Positions 1 to 11,110 of a stretch of 64,000 nucleotides of DNA are shown one piece after another. The number at the start of each line of letters is the position of its first letter. Position 1 is the stretch's first letter. The DNA lies in NCBI GenBank assembly GCA_050084985.1, contig JBITNC010000001.1, positions 175,026,001 through 175,090,000 of the forward strand, written 5' to 3'. The notes below the pieces were generated by a model. The model searched no databases, had not been told where the DNA came from, and worked only from the letters and a program-made list of their open reading frames with translations. The position numbers and the translations under genes were made by a program. The DNA is from Nageia nagi. Lineage: Eukaryota; Pinophyta.

Positions 1-1047
1 CATATCTCTCATGAAATACCCCCATGCCAAGAATAACTTGATTGTGATTCTCTAGAATAGGTGTGTTAGGTTTGTTGATCCTAGATAGATCTAGTCTTAA
101 ATACTTTGCTATAAGGTTTCTATAAAAACATTTTTAAATAATCAAACATAAAATCAAAATTTAATATTTTCCAATATCATAAATTTCAAAAAATCTTAGC
201 AAATAAGAAATAAAAGTTTCTAAATCATTGCAAAATAAGAAATTGGTCCACTTAGCAAAGCATGAATCACAATCAACTTGATTCTTAGATTCAACTTCAA
301 GCAATGTTTCAATTTAAACATAAATCATGATCATCTTGATCCTTCAATTTATGTTGAAATAATGTTCATGAAAAGTACTATCCAACAATAGCATACTTCC
401 CATGCTTATGTGGAATTCTTGTCTTTAGAGGGGTTATCAAGTCATTCTTGACAACATCATGTTTTATCATACCTTGATAAAAATAATAGAAACCTTTTCA
501 TCAAGATCAAACTTAAGCCAAAGCATTCTAGCAATACAATTAGATACCAATATCACTTAACAATCACATATCAATATTGATGACAAATACGTTCTAAGAT
601 CAATATTTTTACTTGTTCTTTAATTAATACCATACATGGTTTTACAAGCATCATCAATTAGTTCTCTTAGGAAGAGATACTATTTCATTTTCTTATCATC
701 GCTTAGTACTTTATTGTACAATTATTCTAAGAGCATGACTCTATTTTATTTTACGAAAACTTTAATATCTATAAGCACACTTTACTTTATCTTATTTTCT
801 AGATATTGCTAGCAAAATCAATTTAAATATTCAATTAATTATTTAAATGTCTAGCAAATACTAAATCTAGATCATGTTCAACTTGTTCTACATTTCTAGA
901 TCTACATAACAAAAGGTCATATTAAACATTTATTGAATATTTGAAAGAAAATTTCAAATTATATTAAATATTATATATTTTAATATATAATATAATATAA
1001 TTTCCATACACTTTTAAATATAATTAAATAGTCATTAAATATTTAAT
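1..1047. other. AT-rich intergenic DNA, no gene seen
   Basis: The stretch is strongly AT-rich with stops in all frames. I see no recognisable transposon protein, LTR end or RNA gene. It ends at the target duplication of the SINE that follows. Confidence 0.6.
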
Positions 1048-1060
1048 TAATTAGATACAA
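1048..1060. repeat. Target-site duplication of SINE (left copy)
   Basis: The 13-base sequence taattagatacaa here is repeated exactly at 1327-1339, on the other side of the SINE. Such a perfect direct repeat is the footprint of target-primed integration. Confidence 0.85.
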
Positions 1061-1326
1061 GAGGAATTGGTTACATCGCTTTTATTTTCTACTATTGGTT
1101 CATGGTTTGAATCTTTATGGAATCCATTATAACCTCCCCTAGTGTTGGTAAATGTTAACGTGAAGTGATGTGGAACCCCATGTGGTAGGATTTGTGTCAA
1201 ATGTCACATCAGTTAATGGACTCTAGTTCACACCTAGTCTCCTCACTAACTCGATCATAGATTCGAACCCTTGACCTCTGCACAGTGAATGCTAGAACTT
1301 CACTACTCCGCCAAGCCCCTACAACC
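1061..1326 (-). mobile_element. tRNA-derived SINE, complete, about 266 bp
   Basis: Read on the minus strand, the element starts next to the right target repeat with a tRNA-like head. Box A reads tggcggagtag (1303-1313) and box B reads ggttcgaatct (1259-1269). These are the A and B boxes of an internal RNA polymerase III promoter, at about tRNA-like spacing. A tRNA-unrelated body of about 200 bp follows. The element encodes no protein and would have depended on a partner LINE for mobility. Both ends are fixed by the perfect 13-bp duplication. The 3' end lacks an obvious poly(A) and finishes in a pyrimidine-rich attcctc. No second copy is seen in this window. The family name is not recognised. 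Confidence 0.82.
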
Positions 1327-1339
1327 TAATTAGATACAA
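1327..1339. repeat. Target-site duplication of SINE (right copy)
   Basis: Exact repeat of the 13 bases at 1048-1060, directly beside the tRNA-like head of the SINE. Confidence 0.85.
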
Positions 1340-2040
1340 TTTTCTTTATTTGTTCCAATATTTAAACATACAACTTATTTTAAAATAATCCTAGAAAATC
1401 TATATTTTTATGACATTCTTTATATTTTACATATATTCTCATGTGCTCTAATATTTCCAAATAAACTTATTCTTAAATATTAGAATGAAATCTATTATAT
1501 CTATGAATAATAACTTGATAAATCCCAAATTTTATAATTATCATCATATTTATAATTATAAAACTTCAATGATCAAATTTTATAATTAAAGTTATACATT
1601 AGTATTAAAACAATTATTAAATAATGTTTGCTTTATTCTCTAGAAACATATTTTAATCTTATTTTCTATTTCTAAATAATCATAACAAAAATTATATTAA
1701 AATGTTCAATAAAATTAAAACATTAAACATTTACTAATTGTTATTTTCTCTCTATTATATAGAAATCTTTTTTAACTTATATAGTTTTCTAGATAATCTT
1801 AGCAACAAATAAATCAAACATTCATTAAATCTTTAATTTAATTGAATAATATCAAATTTATTGTCATAATTATACTACTTTATAACTACAAAGTTCCACT
1901 TACTAATTTATACTTGAACTTATTCTTATAATTATAATTATTAGAATTCATATATTTAAATATTAATTTTCTCATTTATTCTAATTTTTTAAAATACATC
2001 TTATTTTAAATATTTGAACAAACTACATGTTTTTGAGTCT
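1340..2040. other. AT-rich intergenic DNA, no gene seen
   Basis: Low-complexity AT-rich sequence up to the start of LINE homology. No feature recognised. Confidence 0.6.
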
Positions 2041-2208
2041 AGGGTTTTGGTTTCCTCGTAACAATGCTTTTTCTCTTACAAATAATTTGTGGGATTTTAA
2101 TTTGATTTGACATTGCATTTGTGTCTACCTTGGGCAGTTTCTTTGCCCTTTATTATGGCCACCTCCTGCCAACTCTTCACTTGATGGTGAAATAGTTGGA
2201 GAGAGCAA

Positions 2209-2790
2209 TGGCACCATGGAAGCATCTTCGCAACTTTCTATCGGAAGTGGAACTAGAGATAAAGGCTTCATTCCTCAAGATTTTATTCCTATAGAAGATT
2301 TTAGTGCTACTTGCCAATGGTTTGAATCACATACCCTAGTGGGATATTTTCTAGGTAGGATCCCCAATGACTCCCTATTGCATTCTTGGGTTAGCCAAGT
2401 TCGGATCCCTTATGGTATTAAGATAGAAAAAGTGCTAAATAAAGGATTTTGGATGGTTAAAAATTCCTTGTTAATCCTGTAAAGTTACCATAAAGAATTT
2501 ACAATTGATAATGAGGCTACCATTGAAGTCTTAATGTGGGTTGAGTTTCCTAGGTTACCTATTTCATGTTGGAAATATTTACGTACCCTAGCTAAAACCT
2601 TAGGGTCTTTTGTTTGCTTTGAACTAGAAAGGTTCTTCTCAGCTCAACCCTCTCAACGTATTTGTGTGAAAGTTGACCTCACTAAGAATATTTGAGAGTT
2701 TATTGATATGCATATTAGAGAATTGATTCTTCATCAAAGGGTGGTCTATATCAGCCTCCTGAACACTTGCTATTATTTTCAATCCTTTGC
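2209..2790 (+). pseudogene. LINE ORF1 remnant, DUF4283-like
   Basis: Longest open piece is 2216-2482, with KVLNKGFWMVKN near its end. A shifted frame continues with VEFPRLPISCWKYLRTLAK and then LGSF. This matches the pattern of the DUF4283 domain that opens plant LINE ORF1 proteins: a phrase about a chosen residue or gesture, then a W-V-x-(L/F)-P-x-L-P block. ORF1 proteins are thought to bind the element RNA and chaperone it for target-primed reverse transcription. The usual C-terminal zinc knuckle is not visible. Stops appear after 2480 and again near 2693. The start at 2209 or 2216 is uncertain, since both ATGs are in a plausible position after a leader. Confidence 0.6.
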
Positions 2791-3367
2791 TCACAAGATT
2801 TGAGAATGCTTGCTTATGATGGGAAGATTAAAAGAATGAACCCTATTTGCACCCCTAATAGCTGCAGCCTTGAATGCTCCTACTAGAGGTGACAATGAAG
2901 AATATCAAGTGGTTTTTGACCATCTCAATCATCCACCCCAAGTTCAAGAGCCAACTATTGCTCCCTAGCAACCTATTCTAGTGGAAGAACCACCGATAAC
3001 CCCTACAATTATGGAAAATGTAGGTGTCTCTCAACCCCCTAGTTATCCAACAAGTAGAGGTATATATTCCAATTCTAGTGATGTTTGAACCATTTGGTTC
3101 CTCCATTTGATCAAAGCCTTCATTTGCCTCTATTATCTTGACTCCTCCTTTGGATCAGGGAATAGAGGAAAGCTTAAGCTTCAAGTCTCACTACTTTTGC
3201 AACCCTCATAGGGAGGGATTTGATGGCCATGTAGATAAGAGATGATACATGTTTGACACCTGTTGCTAGGTTTATTTTTCTCAAGATGGTGTTAATGCTT
3301 TTAGGGTCTTGATTTATTTAGGGGACTCCAAGGAAAACATGGATCTTTAGGTCCATGATAACCCTCA

Positions 3368-6300
3368 ATGATTATTTATTCTTGGAATATCATAGGACTA
3401 ATGGACCTAGTCCAAAAATACATAGTTTGCAATGAATTATCCAATAATGGTCACTTGTATGGTAATATCAACTTAATATGTTTGTAAGAGATTATAGTTG
3501 CTAACTTAATTCTTCATTATAATTGTTCTTTCCTTTGGTCAAGAGACCCTTTTTTTCATACCAATCATTCTCTTAGTAGCGGAGGTGCTATCACTTTCAT
3601 TTATTGAAGATGGTGCTTGAATGTTATTTCTTGGGGGGTGGACCCTTCCAACCAAGTGGTTTGGATCTTGCTAGACTTACTTGCTTTTTCACTCCCCTTT
3701 GCCACTTGGGTTCTTTATGGGGACTTCAATATGGTGGAAAATCAATTAGATAAAAAAATTCAACCCCCTTGGTGGTGGAGTGTGGGAGAAAGAGAGGCTT
3801 GGTTTTTCATGAAAAATAAACTCTCTTTGATCCAAATTTTGGTTTCAATCTTGAAGTTTATCCAGAAGCTTGGTGGTTTAATTGGTCCAATTTTCAAAAT
3901 GGTGATGCTTGAGTTCTTAAGAGATTGTACCATGCTATGCTTTTAGAAAGTGATTTCTTCCATTTTACTCATATTTTTCCTATGAATCCCTTTGTGATGG
4001 TTGTCCTTGGTACCACCTTGTATGATCATGCTCCTATCTTGTTTGACATCTTTCAAGATCACACTTCCCATAGAAATTTCACTTCATAATTCTATCTTAA
4101 TATTTCCTTTTTGCAAAGTGATTCCATGAGAGCCCATATCTATTGCATTTGGAATCTCATTCCCCAACCTTTTGGAACTTTAGGGTGGATTCAATGGTGG
4201 AATGATGCCATCACCAAGACCACTTCTACTCTTTTCACCCTTAGTGTTGAGGTAGCTAAGAGGAGAAGAAAAGGTAACACTGCTCTTTGAGTAAAGATTA
4301 CATGATCCAACTTTAGACTAGAATCTAGCCCTTTTAGTCAACCTACTCAAGCTTATGTTGCTACTTTATGACATGAAATTAGAAAATTTGAGCTATATGA
4401 AGCTAAAGGAGCTTAGCTATGAGCTAAAATGAATTGGATCAAAGTGGGTGATAGATTCTCTAAGGAATTTTTTAGATGCCTTTACCCTCCTATTCATGCC
4501 ACTCAGTTTCATGCTATTCAACCAAAAGAGGTCCTTTTTACCTCTCTTCTTGATATTATTAATGCTTTTGTGGCCCATTTATAGCAAGTGCTTTTTTCTC
4601 AACCACTTTCTGATGTTCAACAAAATGTCATTAAGGAGTGCTGCTCTATTATAACTCTAAAACTTTTTGAAGCTTAGTGGAATATTTTTGATCATTCTCT
4701 TTCTCTTAAGGATCTTAAGATTGTTCTTTCCCACATGGTTAATGAGAACGCTACTAGAATTAATGGATTTATCTATGTGTTTTACAAAAAAATTTGGGAT
4801 TTGGTTGGCTCTAATCTCCTTTGAGTGTATAAGGAAGCTATGGCTACTAGCTCTCTAGGCTAGTTAATCAATAAAAGTAACATCAAGTTCATTCCCAAGC
4901 AAGGATATCCTAAGATCATTACAAAATGGAGACTTATAACTTTGTTAAATGTGAACTATAAAATTATTTCCCAAGCTTTATCTCTTAAGCTTATACCATT
5001 GCTTCCTTTGATTATTTTTCTAGAGCAAAAATGTTTTGTAAAGGGTCGTCATATCTTAGATAATGTTATTGCTATCTAAGAAGGCATGGAATGGGAAAGG
5101 GTCTTTGATCAAGAAGTTATGTTTATTAAAATTGATTTTAGCAAATCCTATGACATAATTGAATGACACTCTATCTTATCCATGCTCTAGGCACTTGGGT
5201 TTGGTCCTACTTTTCTGTAGTTGATCTGAATTTTATTTCGATATGCCTCTGTTACTTACTATGAATGATGTTTAGTACCCTCCCATTACCCTTGCATGCT
5301 ATGTCCATCAAGGCTACCCTTTAGCCCCTTAATTATTTTAGCTACTGAGGCTTTCAATTATCTTTTAACACAAAGCTCAATAAGGTGTGATTCAGGGAAT
5401 TGCTTTCCCTAACTCACCCTTGCAGCTCATTAATGGCCATTTTGTTTATGACTCTTTTTTAACTTTTTTTGATTGAATTTAAAGTGTTTAAATATTTTTT
5501 GTTGTGCCTCTGGCTCCAATATTCAATGGTAGAAAACTTCCTACTTCAGTAAGGCGTCAACACCTATGCCTCAATGGATTAGCCTCTTTACCTAGAAATG
5601 GATTTAGCTTGGTGAGGTGTTTAAATTTCTTGGTATTCCCTTTTCCTTTCAGGCTTCCCTTGCTCAACTTTAGAACTTTTTTATTTAGAATATTAAAAAA
5701 ATCTTAGTATTAGACTACCAAAATGCTTTCTATTACAGGAGGTACAAAATTTGTATGAAAATCTTAGCTTCTACTCATATGTACTATTCCTCTTATTGGG
5801 TCCCTTCTAAGGTGTGCTATAAAAAACTAGACAAGCTTCTTAAAGATTTTATATGGGCTTCTGATAGCCAAAAAGAGGTTTCCATAGAGTGGCATGGGAT
5901 ATCTGTTTCCTTCCTCATGCCGTTGGTGGAATGGATATTTTTGATTTCTAAAAATAAGGTTTTGATTTATGTACCAAATGGATAATTAGAGCTTTAGAGG
6001 GTGATGGAGCCTAGAAGATTCTTATTCAACATTATGTATGTACAAGCCTCCCATATGATAGGAAATATTAGAAAGGGTTAGACCTTCAAATGATTCTCAC
6101 CGCTCAAGTCCCTATCAATATTGTTGGTTCTTTTGTTGCAAAGAGTATCTGAAAGCCTAGGAAGCCCTCAAATCATGGTTTCAGTGGAATGGGAAACAAG
6201 TTTCATTTTATCTTAACTAAATGTTTGGTGGTCTCTTGTTCTCAAATTTGATGGATTACCTTTGGTAAATATTCAATGGGTTAAAGCCTTTTGCTTTCAT

Positions 6301-7130
6301 AGGAAGTTTTATTTTTTATTTTTAGACCAAGCATTGGTTGCCTTGGAAGCAATTTTGCAACAAGTTCAATTTGCAAGTAGATGATAAATCTACCTTTGAT
6401 TGTGTTTGTAGGAAACTGGGATGATATTTTTAGAAGCCCTAGTGGGATGATTGGCATTGGCCTAATAATATTCATCTTCAGAAGTATAAACCCAAATTAG
6501 GTTATCTTTGGTTATCTCCTAATATAACTATGTTTGAACATCTAAAACATTATTGGGATCTTGTTTCCACCCACTCTAGATGGAGTTTAAGATTTTATAT
6601 AACATGGGACCAATACCTTGACCCTAAATAAAGTTTTTTTGCAAGGAGCCTAATGCATCAAGGCTTACCTCTTGATAACAGGCTTCAATATTTTGGGGTG
6701 GCCAACCCAGTTTGTGCTTTTTGTGGGGAACTTGATAGCTTCACTCATATCTTCTGGTCTTGTTCTAAAGCTTCAATCACTTGGATTTGGATTCTTTCCT
6801 TATTTCAGACTTTTATGGCTACTACTTATTCCTAGGTTCATGTGTCATTAGGATACCCTATTCAGTTCTCTAAACCCTTGGGGGAAGTTTGGCATATTTT
6901 TTAACTTTGTATTTTATATCATCTTTGGAAGGTCATGAATGATATTGTTTTTTCTTGGTAGGAAGCTTCATCTTCCTTTTCTTTAGCGAATAAATATGCT
7001 ATTTACTATGAATGGTAGATGTAGATTATTGTTCAAGTTGAGAAAGTGAACATGGAGGTTTAGCATTTGTGGAACTTACTTGATTATTTGGGGAATGCAC
7101 CTTGCTCCATCAGTCAGGTTCCTTCAAAAT
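3368..7130 (+). pseudogene. LINE ORF2 remnant: endonuclease, reverse transcriptase, zf-RVT
   Basis: The reading frame opens at ATG 3368 with SWNIIGL, the usual first strand of an APE-type endonuclease. YGDFNMVENQ follows at about 3716, carrying the GDFN catalytic block. The reverse transcriptase begins near 4870 with the hallmark WRLITLLNVNYKI, then the KGRHILDN region and IDFSKSYD (finger and palm), around 5040-5160. The thumb region (YYSSYWVP, DFIWAS) lies at 5790-5870. The zf-RVT domain near 6650-6780 reads CAFCGELDSFTHIFWSC, so its Cys/His residues survive. The protein would nick target DNA and copy the element RNA at the nick. Numerous stops and frameshifts make it nonfunctional. The second palm motif (F-x-D-D) is not clearly preserved near 5440-5460. 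Confidence 0.82.
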
Positions 7131-7275
7131 GAATTCCTAACCTAAAGTTAGTTTATAGAGGACACTTTTTGGTTTATTTGTTTTCCTTTCTCATGGGATG
7201 TGCTTAATTCCACCCACCCCTTTTTTTGTACGAAAGAGATTTTATATTAATTGAAAGCTATTTTTCATTCAAAAA

Positions 7276-8172
7276 AAATATTAGAATAAATATATTTTTT
7301 TAAATATTCAAATAACATTAAACATTCAATAGTTTATAAACTTAAATGTTTTATATCAAAAGTTCAAATACTTTTATTGATACATATTATTTAAAAAAAA
7401 CCATATTTGATCTTCAATAAATATTAAACCTTAATATTCTAAATTGAATATTAAATAAACTTTTAAACATTAATAAATATTTAAAATAAACATTTTGAAT
7501 GGTGATATTTAAAACCACAAAATAAATATACTATGAATCAACATATAGTTTTTTTTCCACTTTAAGACAATTTCATAATCGGATTATTCCATACACATTG
7601 TATCTTTTGACAAGATATCATGGATCAGACATGGGGTTTTTAGTTTCCTATGCATTAATGTAATGTCTCCATTCTTTAGGTGTTTTCCATATTTCACCTT
7701 TGATAATTGGGAACATTAATTTAGGAGTGTTTTAGGTCATTTTTATATAATTTAACCAAAATAATGTAATTCCACTTAGAGACTTAATAAAGCTCTAATT
7801 ATGGAATAAATGGTTCTTTTACTTATTTATTTTTATTTTGTTATTTTTCAAAATGCTAATAAATGTTATATTTATAGTATCAATGAAATTATAATTTTAA
7901 ATACAATATTAGTCTCATTAAATGAGGCATTATATATTTTAGCCTTGATGATTGTAATATTAGCATTATATGTATCTCTAGTCATTAGTGCTCTCCTCTT
8001 TGAGGTAAAGCATCTGCCTAGGTGATTACATCGACTATGAGGATATTTGGAGCTCTAAGGATGGACCCAACACTTTGCACTAGGCATTGGTAATCTTGAG
8101 GCAAGTAGATAACCTTAGAGTATAGATGTTGGGCATGGGAGCATCCCAATACCCCACACTATCCTTCCTAGT
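7276..8172. other. AT-rich intergenic DNA
   Basis: No recognisable feature. A 71-codon open stretch at 7810-8025 is hydrophobic, AT-driven and lacks family resemblance, so I do not call it a gene. Confidence 0.5.
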
Positions 8173-9130
8173 GTAACAACCCATCAAATTGCACTATTAA
8201 TACTTGAGTACCATCAAGGATCCTAATGAGATTCAATTTGAATTAAGCTATGTGATGATGAGTTTTTAATAGTGATATGCTTTATTTGTATTAATTTAAT
8301 GTTGACTTCGAGATATTTTGCTAGAGGTCATAGGTTAAATAGATATGGAAAGTATGGAAAAGATCCAAGGAACTAAGGGTGAATTGGTGATAGGAATAGA
8401 AGGGTAAGAGTGAGGAAATGATTAATGTTGGTTCCATGATAAATCCTAATGACCATTATAGATCATGTAGCTGCATAGTAAAATAATTAGTCATGAATAT
8501 TGATTTTCATGATGAATGTGTGTTTGTGGATGTATGTAGATTAATAATTATCCCACAAATTGAGACGACCATCGCAAGTGAGATGTGTGGTTGATTTCCT
8601 ATTATGAATTTTCATAATTTAAATTCAGAAAGGGAGGGTAAGGAATATTCCATTTATTTGAATTCGAATTTTCACTAATAGCTATTAGTAAATTAAAGTG
8701 AAATTTAAAATAAGAAAAGTTAGAAAGGACTAAGGTCACCTTGTGATGTTACAAAATATTTAACGATTGATGAAAATAATTGAGTAATGACCCTACTTAT
8801 TTTTGTTTCCTTATGCTAGGTATGGAAAATAGTTGGCACTAATTTGTTAGTTAATAAAAGAGATCTCAAGGTATTAAATTCCATTACAATCATCAATAAC
8901 TTTAATCATACCTACCTCAAACATTATTGAAGGGATGAAGAGATGTTCATTTGGACACACTTGAACCTCCTTGGCTATAAATAGGAGGATGGAACATTAG
9001 GAAAAATACCTATCTCTTATTATTTCATTCTTATTATTCTCAAGCTTGGGTATGGAGTTACATGAAGAAAAGGAGCTTTTCTCCCTCTCCAAGTTTAGGT
9101 GCATTCTTTTGCATTTCTAAAATGCCTAGT
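8173..9130 (+). other. Possible LTR-like or promoter-bearing segment
   Basis: The segment opens with tgtaacaacc, a common LTR-type start, and has a clean TATA box about 800 bp later followed by roughly 150 bp that could be a transcript leader. No partner copy, primer-binding site or target repeat was found. It could equally be the promoter of a lost gene. Boundaries are guesses. Confidence 0.25.
8974..8986 (+). promoter_or_regulatory. TATA box, candidate
   Basis: The sequence ggctataaatagg is a near-ideal plant TATA element, sitting in an AT-rich but otherwise non-repetitive setting. No open reading frame clearly follows it. Confidence 0.4.
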
Positions 9131-9829
9131 TAAAGTAGTCATATTTTGATGTTATTTAATGAGTTGTATGAAAGGATTATTTGTTAAAGGCTCATGGAAT
9201 TAATTGTTGATAGAGGTCTTACAATATTTGAAGGGATATATTGATTTTTTTGTTTTACATAAGGCATGTGAAGCAGCGTTTTTCTTAGTGGCTAATCATC
9301 CCTTATAAGTGAAAAGTAAGATTTTAAGATTTTCAAATTGGCTTATATTTGGACCCTGAGAAGGGGGGAATTCACCCTAAAATTTCAAGAAAGTATTAAT
9401 TTTATGTATCCATTCACTAAAAAATCAACATATTGTATGTATATGGTGTGTATCCACTTATACATTTTTATATTAAGGGCTATATTCTCACCCAAGTTTT
9501 GAAACTGATTCACCTTGATTTCTAAAAGTTTTTTTTGGGATCAATCCTTAGGAATAACCCTGATGTGAAGGTTGGTATCTTGTCTTTTCCTTTAAAAAGT
9601 AAAGGAATAGAATCTTATTAGCTTTCCTCCTTTTATTTAAATTGATGGGAAATTCCAAGTACAAATATATTAGGTATTTTAATATTTTGATGAGCCTAAT
9701 TAATTAATTCTATTATGAAAAGTTTATGAAAGCTCATGCTTTGGAAAAGAACCCAATTTTTGCTTTACCTTACTTGTTAATTTCTTGGCTCTACTCCTAT
9801 TATATGTTCTCTCATGTTTTACATATAAG

Positions 9830-11110
9830 GCTACTCGGATATTCATAGCCACATTAATTGATGTAAAACCATTTCAACTATTCTTTGTTAAGACCCCATA
9901 CCTTCTTCGGACGCTCTCTCATTGGTACACACCAGAAGAATGCTGGTAAAGGATGCAGAATTTGGCTTTACTGTTTTGGCACCCTTTCAGATATCCATTT
10001 TATGTGTACTTTATCATCATTGCAATTCATAAAGCTTGTTTAAACTACCAAATGATTCCAAGGCCTTGTGTATAATTTTTGTATATCAAGCATTCATAAT
10101 CACAATATTCGATGAGAAATCATTTTAACTACTCTGATGGTTTTCTGTATCCTCTTCTAGAACTCTCATGAAGGCACATGCCGAGAGAATGCTGGTTTAA
10201 GTTACAGAGTTCGACTTACATATGACAGTAATATTGTTATGAAACTGTAGTCTTATTAGCATCGCGTCATTTGAGATAGGCGCTTATTTTTGGAAGAACC
10301 TCATTTCTTGGAATGTACCAAGTATTCTATTTCGAGTCTCTTTCTCTACGTTTTGCATTCACCACTTCAATATCTGCTGTGAAAGTAATTTCAACTACAC
10401 TTTGATGGACCGCCACACGTTTTTCCTTAAGCTCTCATGAAGGTACACGCTGAAATCATGTTGGAAAAAGTTTCAGAGTTCGGATTTCATATTGAACATT
10501 GTGTATTTTATTCCATTTTGTGCGCCTTTTGTCAAAAAGTTTCAGACTTTATATCTTATATATTAAGCATTCACAATCAAAATATACATTGAGAAACCAC
10601 CTCGATTACTCCTTGATGGACTTCTATATCCCCTTTCTTGAGCTCGTGCAGTGGCATATAGGATGCTTACAAAGGTTGCAGAGTTTTGCTTCCAATCTGA
10701 CAGTAGTATGTGTTTAAAACAATTACTCTATATTCATTTATATTTTCTCTACGATTTGGAACGGTAGATTTTAATCATTCCTTCATCCTTTCCACGACGT
10801 GTCTACTCTTGTTAACGGCTCCAAGTAGCATGCGAGCCCTTCTCCTTTTTCTCTGCATTTTTCTAATTTAATAGCTGTGTCGGAGAAAATGATATAATAT
10901 TTGTGTTCGTTGTGTTCTCTGAATGCCGAGACTTTGGAAACTGATTAATGTGTTTCCAAATCCCCAAATGCATTCGTCAGGTTCAAAAATGCTTTACGTA
11001 TCATTGAGGTTTGAATTCCTCCAAACCTTTCTTAAAAGACCATCGAAATATAATATGGTTGGCGTACATCTTGCATGGTTTGTCTCGTACGAATACACAA
11101 GGAAGTAGAA
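9830..11110. other. CpG-richer block with an unidentified 61-codon ORF
   Basis: CG dinucleotides are visibly frequent here (for example ttcggacgct, atcgcgtcat, ccacgacgtg, gttggcgtac) while the flanking transposon DNA almost lacks them. The block contains the tandem units at 9839-10720 and an ATG-initiated reading frame at 10923-11108 on the plus strand. That frame (MPRLWKLINVFPNPQMH at its start) is not recognised and has no membrane segment or known motif. The region may be unmethylated single-copy DNA or a younger insertion. Which one cannot be decided from the sequence alone. Confidence 0.45.
9839..10720 (+). repeat. Four imperfect tandem units of about 210-265 bp
   Basis: A recurring order of words marks each unit: (c)attca near the start, then a gaaa/aa-ccatttcaact-like block, ctctcatgaaggyacacg, rtgctggwaaa and cagagttcg. 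Unit starts lie at about 9840, 10091, 10356 and 10568, giving spacings of about 250, 265 and 212 bp. The units are diverged, so this is an old local amplification. No protein or known repeat family is recognised in them. Confidence 0.6.

Larger units (their letters stand above)
2041..7275 (+). mobile_element. Degenerate L1-type LINE (non-LTR retrotransposon)
   Basis: Plant L1-clade features appear in the expected order: a DUF4283-like ORF1 (from about 2209), an endonuclease (from 3368), a reverse transcriptase (about 4870-5985) and a C-terminal zf-RVT Cys/His domain (about 6650-6830). A 3' tail ends in an A-rich run near 7269. The length is close to that expected for a full plant LINE. Many stops and frameshifts interrupt both reading frames, so it is dead. 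The 5' limit is approximate, because I could not find a convincing target-site duplication. Confidence 0.88.

Noticed and set aside
2016-7320. Possible target duplication of the LINE (ttaaatatttga-like words on both sides)
   Set aside because: The match is short, imperfect and made of AT-rich text common in this window.
7810-8025. 71-codon hydrophobic frame
   Set aside because: AT-driven composition, no ATG at the start of recognisable context and no family resemblance.
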